A stretch of DNA of 64,000 nt from contig JADJHU010000015.1 in the NCBI GenBank assembly GCA_016707425.1, forward strand, positions 952,001 to 1,016,000, read 5' to 3'. The position numbers were made by a program, and so were the translations under genes. Source of the stretch: Gammaproteobacteria bacterium. GTDB lineage: Bacteria; Pseudomonadota; Gammaproteobacteria; Steroidobacterales; Steroidobacteraceae. The first letter of the stretch is position 1; the number at the start of each line of letters is the position of its first letter. Below the pieces are notes generated by a model that saw only the letters and a list, made by a program, of their open reading frames with translations, searched no databases and had not been told where the DNA came from. This document shows positions 19,389 through 27,893 of the stretch, piece after piece.

Positions 19389-20733
19389 GCGCCGGGGCAG
19401 CGGCTGCGCGGAATGCATCGCGCGTGAGGTTCTCGTGGCCAGTCCGGGTCACGACGAGATCGTCTTCGATGCGGATGCCGCCGAAGCGGCGCAGGGCCTC
19501 GACGCGCGACCAGTTGATGTGCCTGCCGAATGGCGGGTTGCGGGCCGCGGCGAGGAGTTCGTCGATGAAATAGATCCCGGGCTCCACGGTCACGACCCAC
19601 TCCTCCTCCAGAACCCGGGTGAGCCGCAGATGCGGGTGACCGGGAGGGCGCTCGATCTCGCCACCCTCGGGGCTGAGCATCGTTCCGCCCACATCGTGGA
19701 CCTGCAGGCCGAGCAGGTGTCCGACGCCATGCGGAAAGAAGACCGTCGAGAGGCCGCTTTCCAGTGCTTCTTCACTGTGTGAGCGAATGATGCCGGCATC
19801 CCGGAGGAGCTCCGCGATCAGCCGGTGAGCCAGGAGATGCAGCGCGCGCCAGTCGAGCCCGGGCCGCACGTGTGTGCAGAGACGCTGCTGGAGCGTGTCC
19901 ATCGCGGCGATCAGGGCCGTGAAATCCGGGTCCCGGGCGCAATGGGTGCGCGTGACGTCGGTGGCGAGACCGGAAAATTCGGTCCCCGCGTCGATGAGCA
20001 GCGAGTGATGCCCGGCCGGCGGGGTGCGGGCGAGCATCTGGTAATGGAGGGCGGCACCGTTTTCGTTCAAGGCGACGATGGGATTGTACGGCAGCTCCTG
20101 TTCACGCAGGCCGCAGGCGGCGAGAAAGGCGAGCTCGATCGCGAACTCTGAACCGCCGGACCGGAAGGCGTGCGCGGCGGCGAGGTGCGCATGGGCAGCC
20201 CCCCGGCTGCCACGACGGAGGCATTCGATCTGCCAGGGCGTCTTGCGTGCGCGGGCGAAATGGAGCCGGGCGATCAGGCGCGCAGGGTTGATCGCTGCGA
20301 GCCCAAAGCCCGAAAGTTCCGGGAACGGCTCGCCGATGAATGCGGTGCGGGCGAGGCTGGCCGGGAGTGCGCGCCGCGCGGCCGCGCGGTCTCCGGCGAG
20401 GCGCAGCTCGAAGTGCGACGTCCAGTCCTCCTCGGGAGGGTCGGCTGCCTTGTTCCAGAAGCCCGGAGGCTGGTGAAAGACGAGCACGGCGGGTGCCCCG
20501 GGCTCGAGGTACAGGAAGCAGTCCGGCGCATCCACGAGCGGCACCCAGAGCTTGAATGCAGCCTGTGCCCTGAATGGATAGGTCTGATCGTCCTGAAACA
20601 GGGTCGGTGCGGTGCCTGAGTGCAGGAGCAGTGCGTCGTACCCGCAGGCGCGGAGTGCGGCACCGGTCTGGCGCATCATCTCGGTAAAATGACGGTCGTA
20701 AAGCTGTGCGGACTCATCGCGGGACGGATGCAT
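19282..20733 (-). CDS. pepQ: Xaa-Pro dipeptidase (peptidase M24, PepQ type)
   Basis: 483 aa metalloprotease that cleaves Xaa-Pro dipeptides. The C-terminal pita-bread domain shows the dinuclear-metal ligands: Asp in LLIDAGTEF, Asp in ATDVTRTH, His in FFPHGVGHLLGLQVHDVGG, Glu in VTVEPGIYFID and Glu in GGIRIEDDLVVT. I start at ATG 20733, which has GGAG nine bases upstream; an in-frame ATG at 20748 lacks one. E. coli PepQ ends shortly after ENMTRD; here about 40 extra residues follow ENLTRDAFRA and run antisense into the mscL 3' end. Confidence 0.93.
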   Translation of the reverse strand: MHPSRDESAQLYDRHFTEMMRQTGAALRACGYDALLLHSGTAPTLFQDDQTYPFRAQAAFKLWVPLVDAPDCFLYLEPGAPAVLVFHQPPGFWNKAADPPEEDWTSHFELRLAGDRAAARRALPASLARTAFIGEPFPELSGFGLAAINPARLIARLHFARARKTPWQIECLRRGSRGAAHAHLAAAHAFRSGGSEFAIELAFLAACGLREQELPYNPIVALNENGAALHYQMLARTPPAGHHSLLIDAGTEFSGLATDVTRTHCARDPDFTALIAAMDTLQQRLCTHVRPGLDWRALHLLAHRLIAELLRDAGIIRSHSEEALESGLSTVFFPHGVGHLLGLQVHDVGGTMLSPEGGEIERPPGHPHLRLTRVLEEEWVVTVEPGIYFIDELLAAARNPPFGRHINWSRVEALRRFGGIRIEDDLVVTRTGHENLTRDAFRAAAAPALSAWPAGRGSPEAAIPTSSAEELVSRGARAASSGD

Positions 20734-20843
20734 GCGTTTGCGCTCCATCAGACTGCCGTGCACCTCATCGCCCGCTCCACGGGGCCGAATGCCCGGAGAT
20801 GACGCAGGACTGTCGCAGATCGGCAACAGTTCAGTGTGATCTG

Positions 20844-20872
20844 TTTCAAATCATTGTCCGAGTCTATAGAAT
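20844..20872 (+). promoter_or_regulatory. Candidate promoter of the Ala/Pro lipoprotein gene
   Basis: TTTCAA (20844-20849), 17 bp, TAGAAT (20867-20872), with an overlapping TATAGA at 20865. It lies in the 232-bp divergent region between pepQ and the lipoprotein gene, about 95 bp before the ATG. The surrounding 20820-20960 is noticeably AT-richer than the genes. No pepQ promoter was assigned. Confidence 0.5.
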
Positions 20873-20965
20873 TCGCGCCGCGACACGGAGTCGCCGAACA
20901 AACTCGTTTGTTTGCCGTACGGCATTACAGTGACTTCTTAATCCATACTTCTGGGGTATACATCA

Positions 20966-21205
20966 ATGAACGCCAAGCTCGTAGTCAGCGCCCTCGTTGC
21001 GGCGCTTGCGCTGACGGCCTGCGCCAAGCAGGAAGTTGCCAGCACCGCTCCCGCTCAGGAGGCTGCGCCTCCGGCCGCTGAGGCTCCGGCCGCTCCGGCC
21101 GCTGAGGCTGCTGCGCCGGCCGCTGACGCTGCTGCTCCGGCCGCTGAGGCTGCTGCGCCGGCCGCTGCTCCGGCTGCGCCTGAGCAGGCTCCGCAGAAGC
21201 AGTAA
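20966..21205 (+). CDS. Small Ala/Pro-repeat lipoprotein of unknown function
   Basis: 79 aa. A signal peptide MNAKLVVSALVAALALTAC ends in a lipobox LTAC with acylated Cys19; the +2 residue is Ala, predicting the outer membrane. The mature part is almost entirely Ala, Pro and Glu/Asp in repeats of the type AAPAAEA, likely an extended, cell-wall-spanning or disordered tether rather than an enzyme. It has its own promoter and a strong terminator, so it is a monocistronic unit. I do not recognise a specific family. Confidence 0.75.
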   Translation: MNAKLVVSALVAALALTACAKQEVASTAPAQEAAPPAAEAPAAPAAEAAAPAADAAAPAAEAAAPAAAPAAPEQAPQKQ

Positions 21206-21219
21206 TTCCCGGGAATTAC
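21202..21219. repeat. Perfect 18-bp palindrome over the lipoprotein stop codon
   Basis: GTAATTCCCGGGAATTAC is a perfect palindrome that contains the TAA stop (21203-21205). In RNA it has no loop, so it would fold with a few central bases unpaired, or it may be a protein-binding site. It lies 26 bp ahead of the real terminator. Confidence 0.6.
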
Positions 21220-21244
21220 AGCTTCGCGAGTCATAGGGCTCGGG

Positions 21245-21284
21245 GGCCCGGTCAGGCAGCGTGCCTGGCCGGGCCTCGTCGTTT
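21245..21284 (+). terminator. Intrinsic terminator after the Ala/Pro lipoprotein gene
   Basis: A 14-bp stem with one G-U pair (21245-21258 with 21262-21275) and a 3-nt loop, followed by TCGTCGTTT. It separates the lipoprotein gene from the GNAT gene whose ATG is at 21301. Confidence 0.7.
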
Positions 21285-21300
21285 CTGAGGAGCGGGATCC

Positions 21301-21825
21301 ATGAGCGTGAGCGTGCGCGATGCGCGCCGGTCGAAGGCCGATCAGCGTTGGGTGGAGAGCGTGTACCGTGATTACCTCGATGACCTCGCGCCGCTGAATA
21401 CCGGCGTCTTCCCAGCGCTCGGCGAGGTGGGCCATCGTGAGCCCGATCAGCTTGCGCGCTGGTTTACCGACCCGAGCGCATACCCACTGCTGATCCTCAG
21501 GGAAGTCGAGCCTGTCGGCTTCGCCATGGTCGTGCGCGACTCCGGGCGGAGCATGCAGACGCCCATCGACTACCGGATGGCGGAGTTCTTCGTGATGCGC
21601 CCGCTGCGTCGCAGGGGAATCGGGGAGAGCGCGGTGCGACTCATCTTCGACCGCTTTGCCGGACGCTGGGAAATCCTCGAATACCAGCGCAACCCAGGAG
21701 CCGTGAGTTTCTGGCGCCGGGTGGTGGTGCGCTACACGGGCGGCAGGTATCAGGAGCGCTGTGCCAACGGCGAGGTTCGCCAGATCTTCGACTCAGGCGG
21801 GCATCGCGTTCCGCATGGCAGCTGA
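21301..21825 (+). CDS. GNAT-family N-acetyltransferase
   Basis: 174 aa. The acetyl-CoA-binding core is visible as AEFFVMRPLRRRGIGESAVR (approximately residues 97-116): beta4 followed by the R/Q-x-x-G-x-G/A loop, here RRRGIG. A C-terminal WEILEYQRNPGAVSFWRRVV follows, typical of small predicted acetyltransferases of the COG5628 type. The substrate cannot be inferred. It stands alone between the lipoprotein terminator and the convergent feo operon. Confidence 0.8.
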   Translation: MSVSVRDARRSKADQRWVESVYRDYLDDLAPLNTGVFPALGEVGHREPDQLARWFTDPSAYPLLILREVEPVGFAMVVRDSGRSMQTPIDYRMAEFFVMRPLRRRGIGESAVRLIFDRFAGRWEILEYQRNPGAVSFWRRVVVRYTGGRYQERCANGEVRQIFDSGGHRVPHGS

Positions 21826-21841
21826 CGAGCCGCAATCCGGT

Positions 21842-22048
21842 TCAGTGGCGCAGGGAACAGCCACCGCAGCCTCGCGAGGCTGGCGTCCTCGTATGCGAGT
21901 CCTGCCTGAAGCGCCGGCCGACGACGGCTGGCAGTCGACGTTCAACACTGCGCAGCAGCCTGTCCCGCGTTGTGGCAGGCAACAGCTGCCAGCCGCTGTA
22001 AGCGGCGCTGGCAAGAACGAGCAGGGCGACGACCAGACCCTCGAACAC
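21842..22048 (-). CDS. Small FeoB-associated membrane protein with C-terminal CxxC
   Basis: 68 aa, starting at GTG 22048 behind a good AGGAG that lies just after the feoB stop (15 bp gap). One N-terminal TM helix (FEGLVVALLVLASAAYSGWQLL) is followed by a basic cytosolic stretch and the ending CGGCSLRH. Small Cys-bearing single-TM proteins commonly sit behind feoB in bacteria that lack FeoC; position and the CGGC motif suggest the same role (redox or metal handling at FeoB). Function is inference. Confidence 0.65.
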   Translation of the reverse strand: MFEGLVVALLVLASAAYSGWQLLPATTRDRLLRSVERRLPAVVGRRFRQDSHTRTPASRGCGGCSLRH

Positions 22049-22062
22049 GGTGATGTCTCCTG

Positions 22063-23946
22063 TCAGCCTGCGCCCAGCAGCAGCGCCGCGCGATACGTGA
22101 GAAAGGCCGCGAGATACGCCAGCACGAACAGATAGGCGACGACGAGCAGCGGGTAGCGCCAGGAATTGGTCTCGCGCCGCACCGCGATCAGCGTGGAGAG
22201 GCACTGGGGCGCGAAGACGTACCAGGCGACCAGGGCGAGGCCCGTTGCCATACTCCAGGTGCCTGAGATGACAGGCACCAGCGCGGTCCCGATATCACTC
22301 CCCGGAGTGGCCGACAGCGCGTAGACCGTGCCCAGCGCGCCCACCGCCACCTCGCGTGCCGCCAGCCCCGGCACGAGCGCGATCGAGATCTGCCAGTTGA
22401 AGCCGATCGGCGCCAGGACGACTTCCAGCGCACGACCGATCATGCCGGCGAAGCTGTACTGGATCGCTGCCCCGGGGGCCCCCGGTGGCGGCGCGGGATG
22501 GCTGGCGAGAAACCACAACACGACCATCAGCGTCAGGATGATCGTGCCCACACGCCCGAGGAAGATGCGTATCCGCTCCCAGAGTCCGAGCGCGAGGTTG
22601 CGCAGGTTCGGCCAGCGATATTCGGGCAGCTCGAGCAGCAGCGGATATTTTTCACTGCGCAGCCAGGTGCGCTTCAGCGCGAAGGCCACCCCCATTGCGG
22701 CGAGCACACCGGCCAGATACAGCCCGAACAGCACCAGGCCCTGCAGGTTGAAACCGGCGATCGAGCGCGCCGGCACGAAGGCACCGATCAGCAGCGCATA
22801 GACGGGCAGTCGCGCCGAGCAGGTCATCAGCGGCGCGATCATGATCGTTGCCAGCCGGTCACGGGGCGAGGGAATCGTGCGCGTCGCCATGATCCCGGGC
22901 ACGGCACAGGCGAAGCTCGAGAGGAGCGGAATGAAGGCGCGACCCGAGAGACCGATCTTGCCCATCAGCCGATCGAGCAGGAAGGCGGCGCGGGGCAGAT
23001 AACCCGAATCCTCGAGCGCCAGGATGAAGAAAAACAGGATCAGGATCTGCGGCAGGAACACGAGCACGCTGCCGACTCCGGCGATGACGCCGTCGACCAG
23101 CAGACTGCGCAGGGGCCCCTCGTTCATGACCCGCTCGATGAGCTGGCCCGCGGACGCCACGGACGCACCAATCGCCTCCATGGGGAGGCTTGCCCAGCTG
23201 AAGACGGCCTGGAAGATCACGAACAGCAGTATCGCGAGCAGTATCGGTCCAGCGACGGGGTGCAGCACGATTCCGTCCAGGCGTGCGAGCATCGCGGCTC
23301 GCGGCGGGACGGCGTAACCCGCCTCGCGCAGAATGCGCCGCGCGTGGAGCTGCGTGGCTTCGATTTCGGGTGGTGTGAATCGGGGCGGTTCGACACGGCC
23401 CGGCGACGCGCCAGCCCGGCAGCTTTCCAGGGCGGCAACCAGGGCCCGTTCGCCACCCGAGCGCACGGCCACGGTCTCCACCACGGGGACACCCAGGGCA
23501 CGAGCGAGCGCGTGGGTGTCGAGGCGATACCCGCGCGCGCGCGCCACGTCGCTCATGTTGAGTGCCACGATCATGGGCCGGCCGAGGTGCCCGAGTTCGA
23601 GGACCAGGCGCAGACCGAGTCGCAGGTTGGTTGCATCGAGCACGCACACGATCACGTCGGGCGACGGCTCACTCGCGTGCCGGCCGAGCACGACATCCCG
23701 GGCGATCGCCTCGTCGAGTGAGGCCGCATCGAGACTGTACGCACCGGGCAGATCGAGTACGCGGTAGCGCCGGCCGCTGACCGGGTCGATGAACCGCCCC
23801 TCCTTGCGTTCGACCGTGACGCCGGGGTAATTCGCGACTTTCTGGCGGCTGCCGGTGAGGCGATTGAACAGCGCCGTCTTGCCGCAGTTCGGCATACCGA
23901 TGAGTGAGAGCCGCAGGTCGTGCGCCGCAGCTGCCGATGCGCTCAT
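22063..23946 (-). CDS. feoB: Ferrous iron transporter FeoB
   Basis: 627 aa, shorter than the 773 aa E. coli protein but within the range of short FeoBs. N-terminal G domain (about 1-170): G1 GMPNCGKTALFNRLTG, G2 Thr in NYPGVTVERKEG, G3 DLPGAYSLDA, G4 NMSD. The membrane part has two gate-like repeats, including FIPLLSSFACAVPGIMATRT with the conserved Cys, and IMIAPLMTCSARLPVYALLI. It imports Fe2+ across the inner membrane. Its ATG overlaps the feoA stop by 4 bp. Confidence 0.96.
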   Translation of the reverse strand: MSASAAAAHDLRLSLIGMPNCGKTALFNRLTGSRQKVANYPGVTVERKEGRFIDPVSGRRYRVLDLPGAYSLDAASLDEAIARDVVLGRHASEPSPDVIVCVLDATNLRLGLRLVLELGHLGRPMIVALNMSDVARARGYRLDTHALARALGVPVVETVAVRSGGERALVAALESCRAGASPGRVEPPRFTPPEIEATQLHARRILREAGYAVPPRAAMLARLDGIVLHPVAGPILLAILLFVIFQAVFSWASLPMEAIGASVASAGQLIERVMNEGPLRSLLVDGVIAGVGSVLVFLPQILILFFFILALEDSGYLPRAAFLLDRLMGKIGLSGRAFIPLLSSFACAVPGIMATRTIPSPRDRLATIMIAPLMTCSARLPVYALLIGAFVPARSIAGFNLQGLVLFGLYLAGVLAAMGVAFALKRTWLRSEKYPLLLELPEYRWPNLRNLALGLWERIRIFLGRVGTIILTLMVVLWFLASHPAPPPGAPGAAIQYSFAGMIGRALEVVLAPIGFNWQISIALVPGLAAREVAVGALGTVYALSATPGSDIGTALVPVISGTWSMATGLALVAWYVFAPQCLSTLIAVRRETNSWRYPLLVVAYLFVLAYLAAFLTYRAALLLGAG

Positions 23947-24239
23947 CGCTGCGGGTGGGCCGGATCGGGTTCGATGCAGACGGGTTGCGCTTCCGCGCGG
24001 CGCATCGCGAGAACGGTCTCACCGATTCTCACGACGAAGGGGTCGCCACCCGGGCGGGCCTCGGCAATGACTCGCACGGCTTCGCCTCGTACGAATCCGA
24101 GCTCCAGGAGACGCTGCACGAGCTTCACGGACCCGGCTGCGTCCGGTGCGATGGCCGTGATGATTCCGCAGTCGCCTGGGCCCAGCTCGCCGAGACTGAC
24201 CCGTTCGGGTGCGTGAGCATCGTCGAGTGGCAGGGCCAT
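23943..24239 (-). CDS. feoA: Ferrous iron transport protein FeoA
   Basis: 98 aa SH3-like partner of FeoB. The domain begins at VSLGELGPGDCGIITAI and contains LVQRLLELGFVRGEAVRVI, the FeoA core. I take ATG 24239 as start because it follows GGACGG at good spacing and lies after the predicted transcription start; in-frame ATGs at 24254 and 24284 would be at or upstream of that start. First gene of the feo operon, 90 bp downstream of uvrA on the same strand. Confidence 0.88.
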   Translation of the reverse strand: MALPLDDAHAPERVSLGELGPGDCGIITAIAPDAAGSVKLVQRLLELGFVRGEAVRVIAEARPGGDPFVVRIGETVLAMRRAEAQPVCIEPDPAHPQR

Positions 24240-24260
24240 GGCGGAGCCGTCCATCTGCGC

Positions 24261-24290
24261 AGTATGGATGAGAACGGTTCGCATTGGCAA
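24261..24290 (-). promoter_or_regulatory. feo promoter with Fur-like operator in the spacer
   Basis: Read on the minus strand: -35 TTGCCA (24290-24285), an 18-bp spacer and -10 CATACT (24266-24261). The spacer contains the 17-bp interrupted dyad ATGcgAAccgTTctCAT (24284-24268), which resembles a Fur box in size and placement: a repressor there would cover both core elements. Feo operons are classic Fur targets. Identification as Fur is inference from symmetry, position and regulon knowledge. Confidence 0.5.
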
Positions 24291-24329
24291 TCTGGCCGGT
24301 GGCGGCGATGGTGCCTCCGGCGACGAAGG

Positions 24330-27176
24330 TCAACCAAGGCGCGGCGGGCGCCTCTCCTGGAGGAGTGGTTGCAGAGCCTGGCCCGTGTATGAGGCTTCGC
24401 AGGCCGCGATCTGCTCGGGCGTCCCGCAGGCAAGAACCCGCCCGCCCCCGGCGCCGCCCTCCGGCCCGAGATCCACCACCCAGTCCGCGGTCCTGATGAC
24501 ATCGAGGTTGTGCTCGATCACGACGACCGTGTTGCCCTCGTCGCGCAGCCGGTGCAGCACTGCGAGCAACTGTGCGACATCATGGAAGTGCAGCCCCGTC
24601 GTGGGCTCGTCCAGAACGTACAGTGTGCGGCCGCTGGCCCGCCTGGCGAGCTCGCGTGCGAGCTTCGCCCGCTGGGCCTCGCCGCCCGAGAGCGTCGTGG
24701 CGCTCTGGCCGAGCCTGATGTAGGACAGGCCGACATCCACGAGCGTCTGGAGCTTCGGGGCGATGGCCGGGAGATTCTGAAAGAGCCGCAGTGCGTCCTC
24801 GACCGTGAGCTCCAGGACTTCGCAGATGTTTCGGCCGCGCCAGCGGATGTCCAGGGTCTCGCGGTTGTATCGCTGGCCCCTGCATGCGTCGCAGGGGACG
24901 TACACGTCGGGCAGGAAGTGCATCTCGACCTTGATCAGGCCCTCACCCTCACAGGCCTCACAACGCCCGCCTTTGACGTTGAAGCTGAAACGTCCGGCAT
25001 CGTAGCCGCGCATCCGCGCTTCCGGCACCTGCGCGAACAACTCCCGGATGGGTGTGAAGACCCCGGTATAGGTGGCTGGATTCGAGCGGGGCGTACGCCC
25101 GATGGGGCTCTGGTCGATATCGATGATCCGATCGATCTGCTCGAGGCCTTCGAGGCCCGCGAGCGGTGCAGCCGGGCCCGTCCCACCCTGCAGCCGGGTG
25201 CGCGCTTCCCGGCAGAGGGTGTCGTTGACGAGCGTGCTCTTGCCCGAGCCCGAGACGCCGGTGACGCAGGTGAGCAGTCCGATGGGAAATTCCACGGTCA
25301 GATCGCGAAGATTGTTGCCGCGTGCACCGATCACGCGCAGTGAACGCTGCGGATCACGAGGCGTACGCTGCCCGGGGATCGCGATCGTGCGGCGCCCTGC
25401 GAGATACTGCCCCGTGAGCGAAGCATCGTTCTCCATGATCTGCCCCGGCGCCCCGCGCGCGACGACCTCGCCGCCATGCACGCCCGCACCGGGTCCGAGG
25501 TCGACGACGTAGTCGGCGCGGAGAATCGTCTGCGCGTCATGTTCGACGACGATCAGCGTGTTGCCGAGATCGCGGAGGCGTTCGAGCGTGGCGAGCAGCC
25601 GTCCGGTGTCCCGCGCGTGCAGCCCGATCGAGGGTTCATCGAGGACATACATGACTCCCGTGAGCCCGGAACCGACCTGGCTCGCCAGCCGGATCCGCTG
25701 CGCCTCACCGCCCGAGAGCGTGTCGGCGCTGCGTTCGAGGGTCAGGTAGCCGAGCCCGACGTCGACGAGGAAGCCGAGTCGCATGCTCACCTCACGGAGG
25801 ATCCGGGCTGCGATCTCGCCGCGCCAGCCATCCGGCACGAGTCCGCGGCAGTGCTCGAGGGCGCCAGCGATGCTGAGACGGCTGAGCTCGGGGAGCGTGC
25901 GGCCACCGACGAATACGTGGCGGGCCGCACGATTGAGGCGCGTGCCGGCACACTCCGGGCAGGAGCGCGTGGCGAGGTAACGTGCGAGTGCTTCGCGGAC
26001 CGCGGTCGACCCGGTCTCGCGGTAGCGCCGCTCGAGGTTCGGGAGGATGCCTTCGAAGGGATGCCTCCGGCGCAGGGTCTCGCCGCCGGCCTGGACATAG
26101 CGGAACCGGATCGCTTCGGCGCCGCTGCCGTGCAGCACGATTTCGCGCGCCTGCGCGGGGAGCTGATCCCAGGGCGTCTCGACATCGAAGCGATAGTGAC
26201 GGGCGAGCGCCTGGATGGTCTGGAAGTAATGCTCGTTATGCCGGTCCCACCCGCGTACGGCGCCACCCGCGAGCGAGAGATGCGGATGCATGACCACCCG
26301 TCCGGGATCAAAGAATTCCTCGACACCGAGGCCGCCGCAGTGGGGACAGGCGCCCGCCGGATTGTTGAACGAGAAGAGCTTCGGCTCGAGCGCGGGAGTA
26401 CTGTAGCCGCAGACCGGGCAGGCGTGACGGCTCGAGAACAGCAGTTCCGCACGCGCCGGCTCGTCGATGAAAGCCAGGCCTGCGAGGCCGTCGGAGAGCC
26501 GAAGTGCCGTCTCGAAGGATTCTGCGAGGCGCTGTGCGGCGTCCTGGCGGATCCGCAGCCGATCCACGACGGCCTCGATGGTGTGCCTGCGCTGAGCGTC
26601 GAGCGCGGGCACTGCATCGAGTTCGTGGATCCCGCCGTCGATGCGCACCCGCACGAAGCCCTGCGTGCGCAGACCCTCGAGCACTTCCTCGTGCCTGCCC
26701 TTGCGCGCCACGACGAGGGGCGCCAGCAGCAGTGCCGCGGTGCCCTCGGGCAGCTGCAGTGCCTGGTCGACCATCTGGCTCACGGTCCGGGCTTCGAGGT
26801 CGATGCCGTGCTCGGGACAGCGTGGAATGCCGGCGCGGGCATAGAGCAGCCGCAGATAGTCGTGGATCTCCGTGACCGTGCCGACGGTGGAGCGCGGGTT
26901 GTGCGAGCCGGACTTCTGTTCGATGGCAATCGCGGGCGACAGACCCTCGATTGAGTCGACGTCCGGCTTCTCCATGACGGACAGGAACTGCCGTGCATAG
27001 ACTGAGAGCGACTCGACGTAGCGCCTCTGACCTTCGGCATAGAGCGTGTCGAAGGCGAGCGAGGACTTGCCGGAGCCCGAGAGGCCGGTGACGACGATCA
27101 TGCGGTTGCGGGGCAGATCGAGGTCGATGCCGCGGAGATTGTGAGTGCGCGCGCCGCGGATGCGGATTTCCTGCAT
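24330..27176 (-). CDS. uvrA: Excinuclease ABC subunit A
   Basis: 948 aa damage-recognition ATPase of nucleotide excision repair. N-terminal Walker A TGLSGSGKSSLAFDTLYAEG, signature LSGGEAQRIRLA, C-terminal Walker A TGVSGSGKSTL, second signature LSGGEAQRAKLA. Zinc modules: CPVCGYSTPALEPKLFSFNN with the partner ACPHCGG, and the C-terminal GGRCEACEGEG with VPCDACRGQRY, all four-Cys sets intact. Divergent from ssb, the usual arrangement in Gammaproteobacteria. Confidence 0.98.
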   Translation of the reverse strand: MQEIRIRGARTHNLRGIDLDLPRNRMIVVTGLSGSGKSSLAFDTLYAEGQRRYVESLSVYARQFLSVMEKPDVDSIEGLSPAIAIEQKSGSHNPRSTVGTVTEIHDYLRLLYARAGIPRCPEHGIDLEARTVSQMVDQALQLPEGTAALLLAPLVVARKGRHEEVLEGLRTQGFVRVRIDGGIHELDAVPALDAQRRHTIEAVVDRLRIRQDAAQRLAESFETALRLSDGLAGLAFIDEPARAELLFSSRHACPVCGYSTPALEPKLFSFNNPAGACPHCGGLGVEEFFDPGRVVMHPHLSLAGGAVRGWDRHNEHYFQTIQALARHYRFDVETPWDQLPAQAREIVLHGSGAEAIRFRYVQAGGETLRRRHPFEGILPNLERRYRETGSTAVREALARYLATRSCPECAGTRLNRAARHVFVGGRTLPELSRLSIAGALEHCRGLVPDGWRGEIAARILREVSMRLGFLVDVGLGYLTLERSADTLSGGEAQRIRLASQVGSGLTGVMYVLDEPSIGLHARDTGRLLATLERLRDLGNTLIVVEHDAQTILRADYVVDLGPGAGVHGGEVVARGAPGQIMENDASLTGQYLAGRRTIAIPGQRTPRDPQRSLRVIGARGNNLRDLTVEFPIGLLTCVTGVSGSGKSTLVNDTLCREARTRLQGGTGPAAPLAGLEGLEQIDRIIDIDQSPIGRTPRSNPATYTGVFTPIRELFAQVPEARMRGYDAGRFSFNVKGGRCEACEGEGLIKVEMHFLPDVYVPCDACRGQRYNRETLDIRWRGRNICEVLELTVEDALRLFQNLPAIAPKLQTLVDVGLSYIRLGQSATTLSGGEAQRAKLARELARRASGRTLYVLDEPTTGLHFHDVAQLLAVLHRLRDEGNTVVVIEHNLDVIRTADWVVDLGPEGGAGGGRVLACGTPEQIAACEASYTGQALQPLLQERRPPRLG

Positions 27177-27306
27177 GGCGTCGCAGTGTAAGCGGCCCGG
27201 GCCGTGAGTCTCAAAACCGGGCGAACGGGCCTCAAACGCGCAGGTGCGCGGCGGGTCCCCGGATGGCTACAATGGTTTCAACTTCAATCGAACGGGGCTT
27301 GCGTCC

Positions 27307-27750
27307 ATGGCGCGCGGCATCAACAAGGTCATTCTCATCGGCCATCTCGGCCAGGACCCGGAGACCCGGGCCATGCCTTCGGGCTCCACAGTGGCGAACC
27401 TGCGTGTCGCAACCAGCGAGAGCTGGAAGGACAGGCAGAGCGGTGAGATGAAAGAGCATACGGAATGGCACACGGTGGTGATGTTCGGGCGCTTGGGCGA
27501 GATCGCAGGCGAGTACCTGCGCAAGGGCTCGCAGGTCTACATCGAGGGCCGGCTGCGCACGCGCAAGTGGCAGGACAAGAGTGGCACCGACCGCTACACG
27601 ACGGAGATCGTCGCCAATGAGATGCAGATGCTCGGCGGGCGGGGCGGTGGGTCCGCTTCCGAGCCGCGTGAACGGCGCAGCGAGCCCGTCGAGAGCGTCG
27701 CATCGAGCACCGAGCGTGGTGAGGGCTTCGACGACGAAATCCCGTTCTGA
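27307..27750 (+). CDS. ssb: Single-stranded DNA-binding protein
   Basis: 147 aa. Start at ATG 27307 (MARGINKVILIGHLGQDPET); the frame is open upstream but that part is not SSB-like. The OB-fold covers about residues 1-108, with EWHTVVMFGRLGEIAGEYLRKGSQVYIEG; the linker is short and Ser/Glu/Arg-rich; the conserved acidic tip is DDEIPF, the docking site for PriA, RecQ, HolC and others. A TACAAT -10-like hexamer at 27268 is a possible promoter element. I see no LexA box (CTGT-N8-ACAG) in the uvrA-ssb gap. Confidence 0.97.
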   Translation: MARGINKVILIGHLGQDPETRAMPSGSTVANLRVATSESWKDRQSGEMKEHTEWHTVVMFGRLGEIAGEYLRKGSQVYIEGRLRTRKWQDKSGTDRYTTEIVANEMQMLGGRGGGSASEPRERRSEPVESVASSTERGEGFDDEIPF

Positions 27751-27893
27751 GCACCTGCCCGATCACCGGGCAACAGCGGGGAGTCACTATTAAGTTATTG
27801 ATTTTCCATAGAAATACCTCTGACACCGGTGCCGGGAGGCGCATTGCGCCAAGCTACCCTAGAATGCGCACAGCCCTGAGTGCTCCCTGATCG

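Noticed and set aside
21036..21236. Alternative-frame Leu/Arg-rich frames across the Ala/Pro repeats
   Set aside because: Produced by reading the same repeats in other frames; only the frame with signal peptide and lipobox is credible.
22498..23721. 407-codon plus-strand frame opposite feoB
   Set aside because: Antisense of a complete FeoB; Gln/Arg/His-rich translation typical of a shadow frame.
25476..26954. 492-codon plus-strand frame opposite uvrA
   Set aside because: UvrA is complete on the other strand with all motifs; the plus frame has none.
27177..27306. LexA box in the uvrA-ssb divergent region
   Set aside because: Looked for CTGT-N8-ACAG, expected in many Gammaproteobacteria, and did not find a match.
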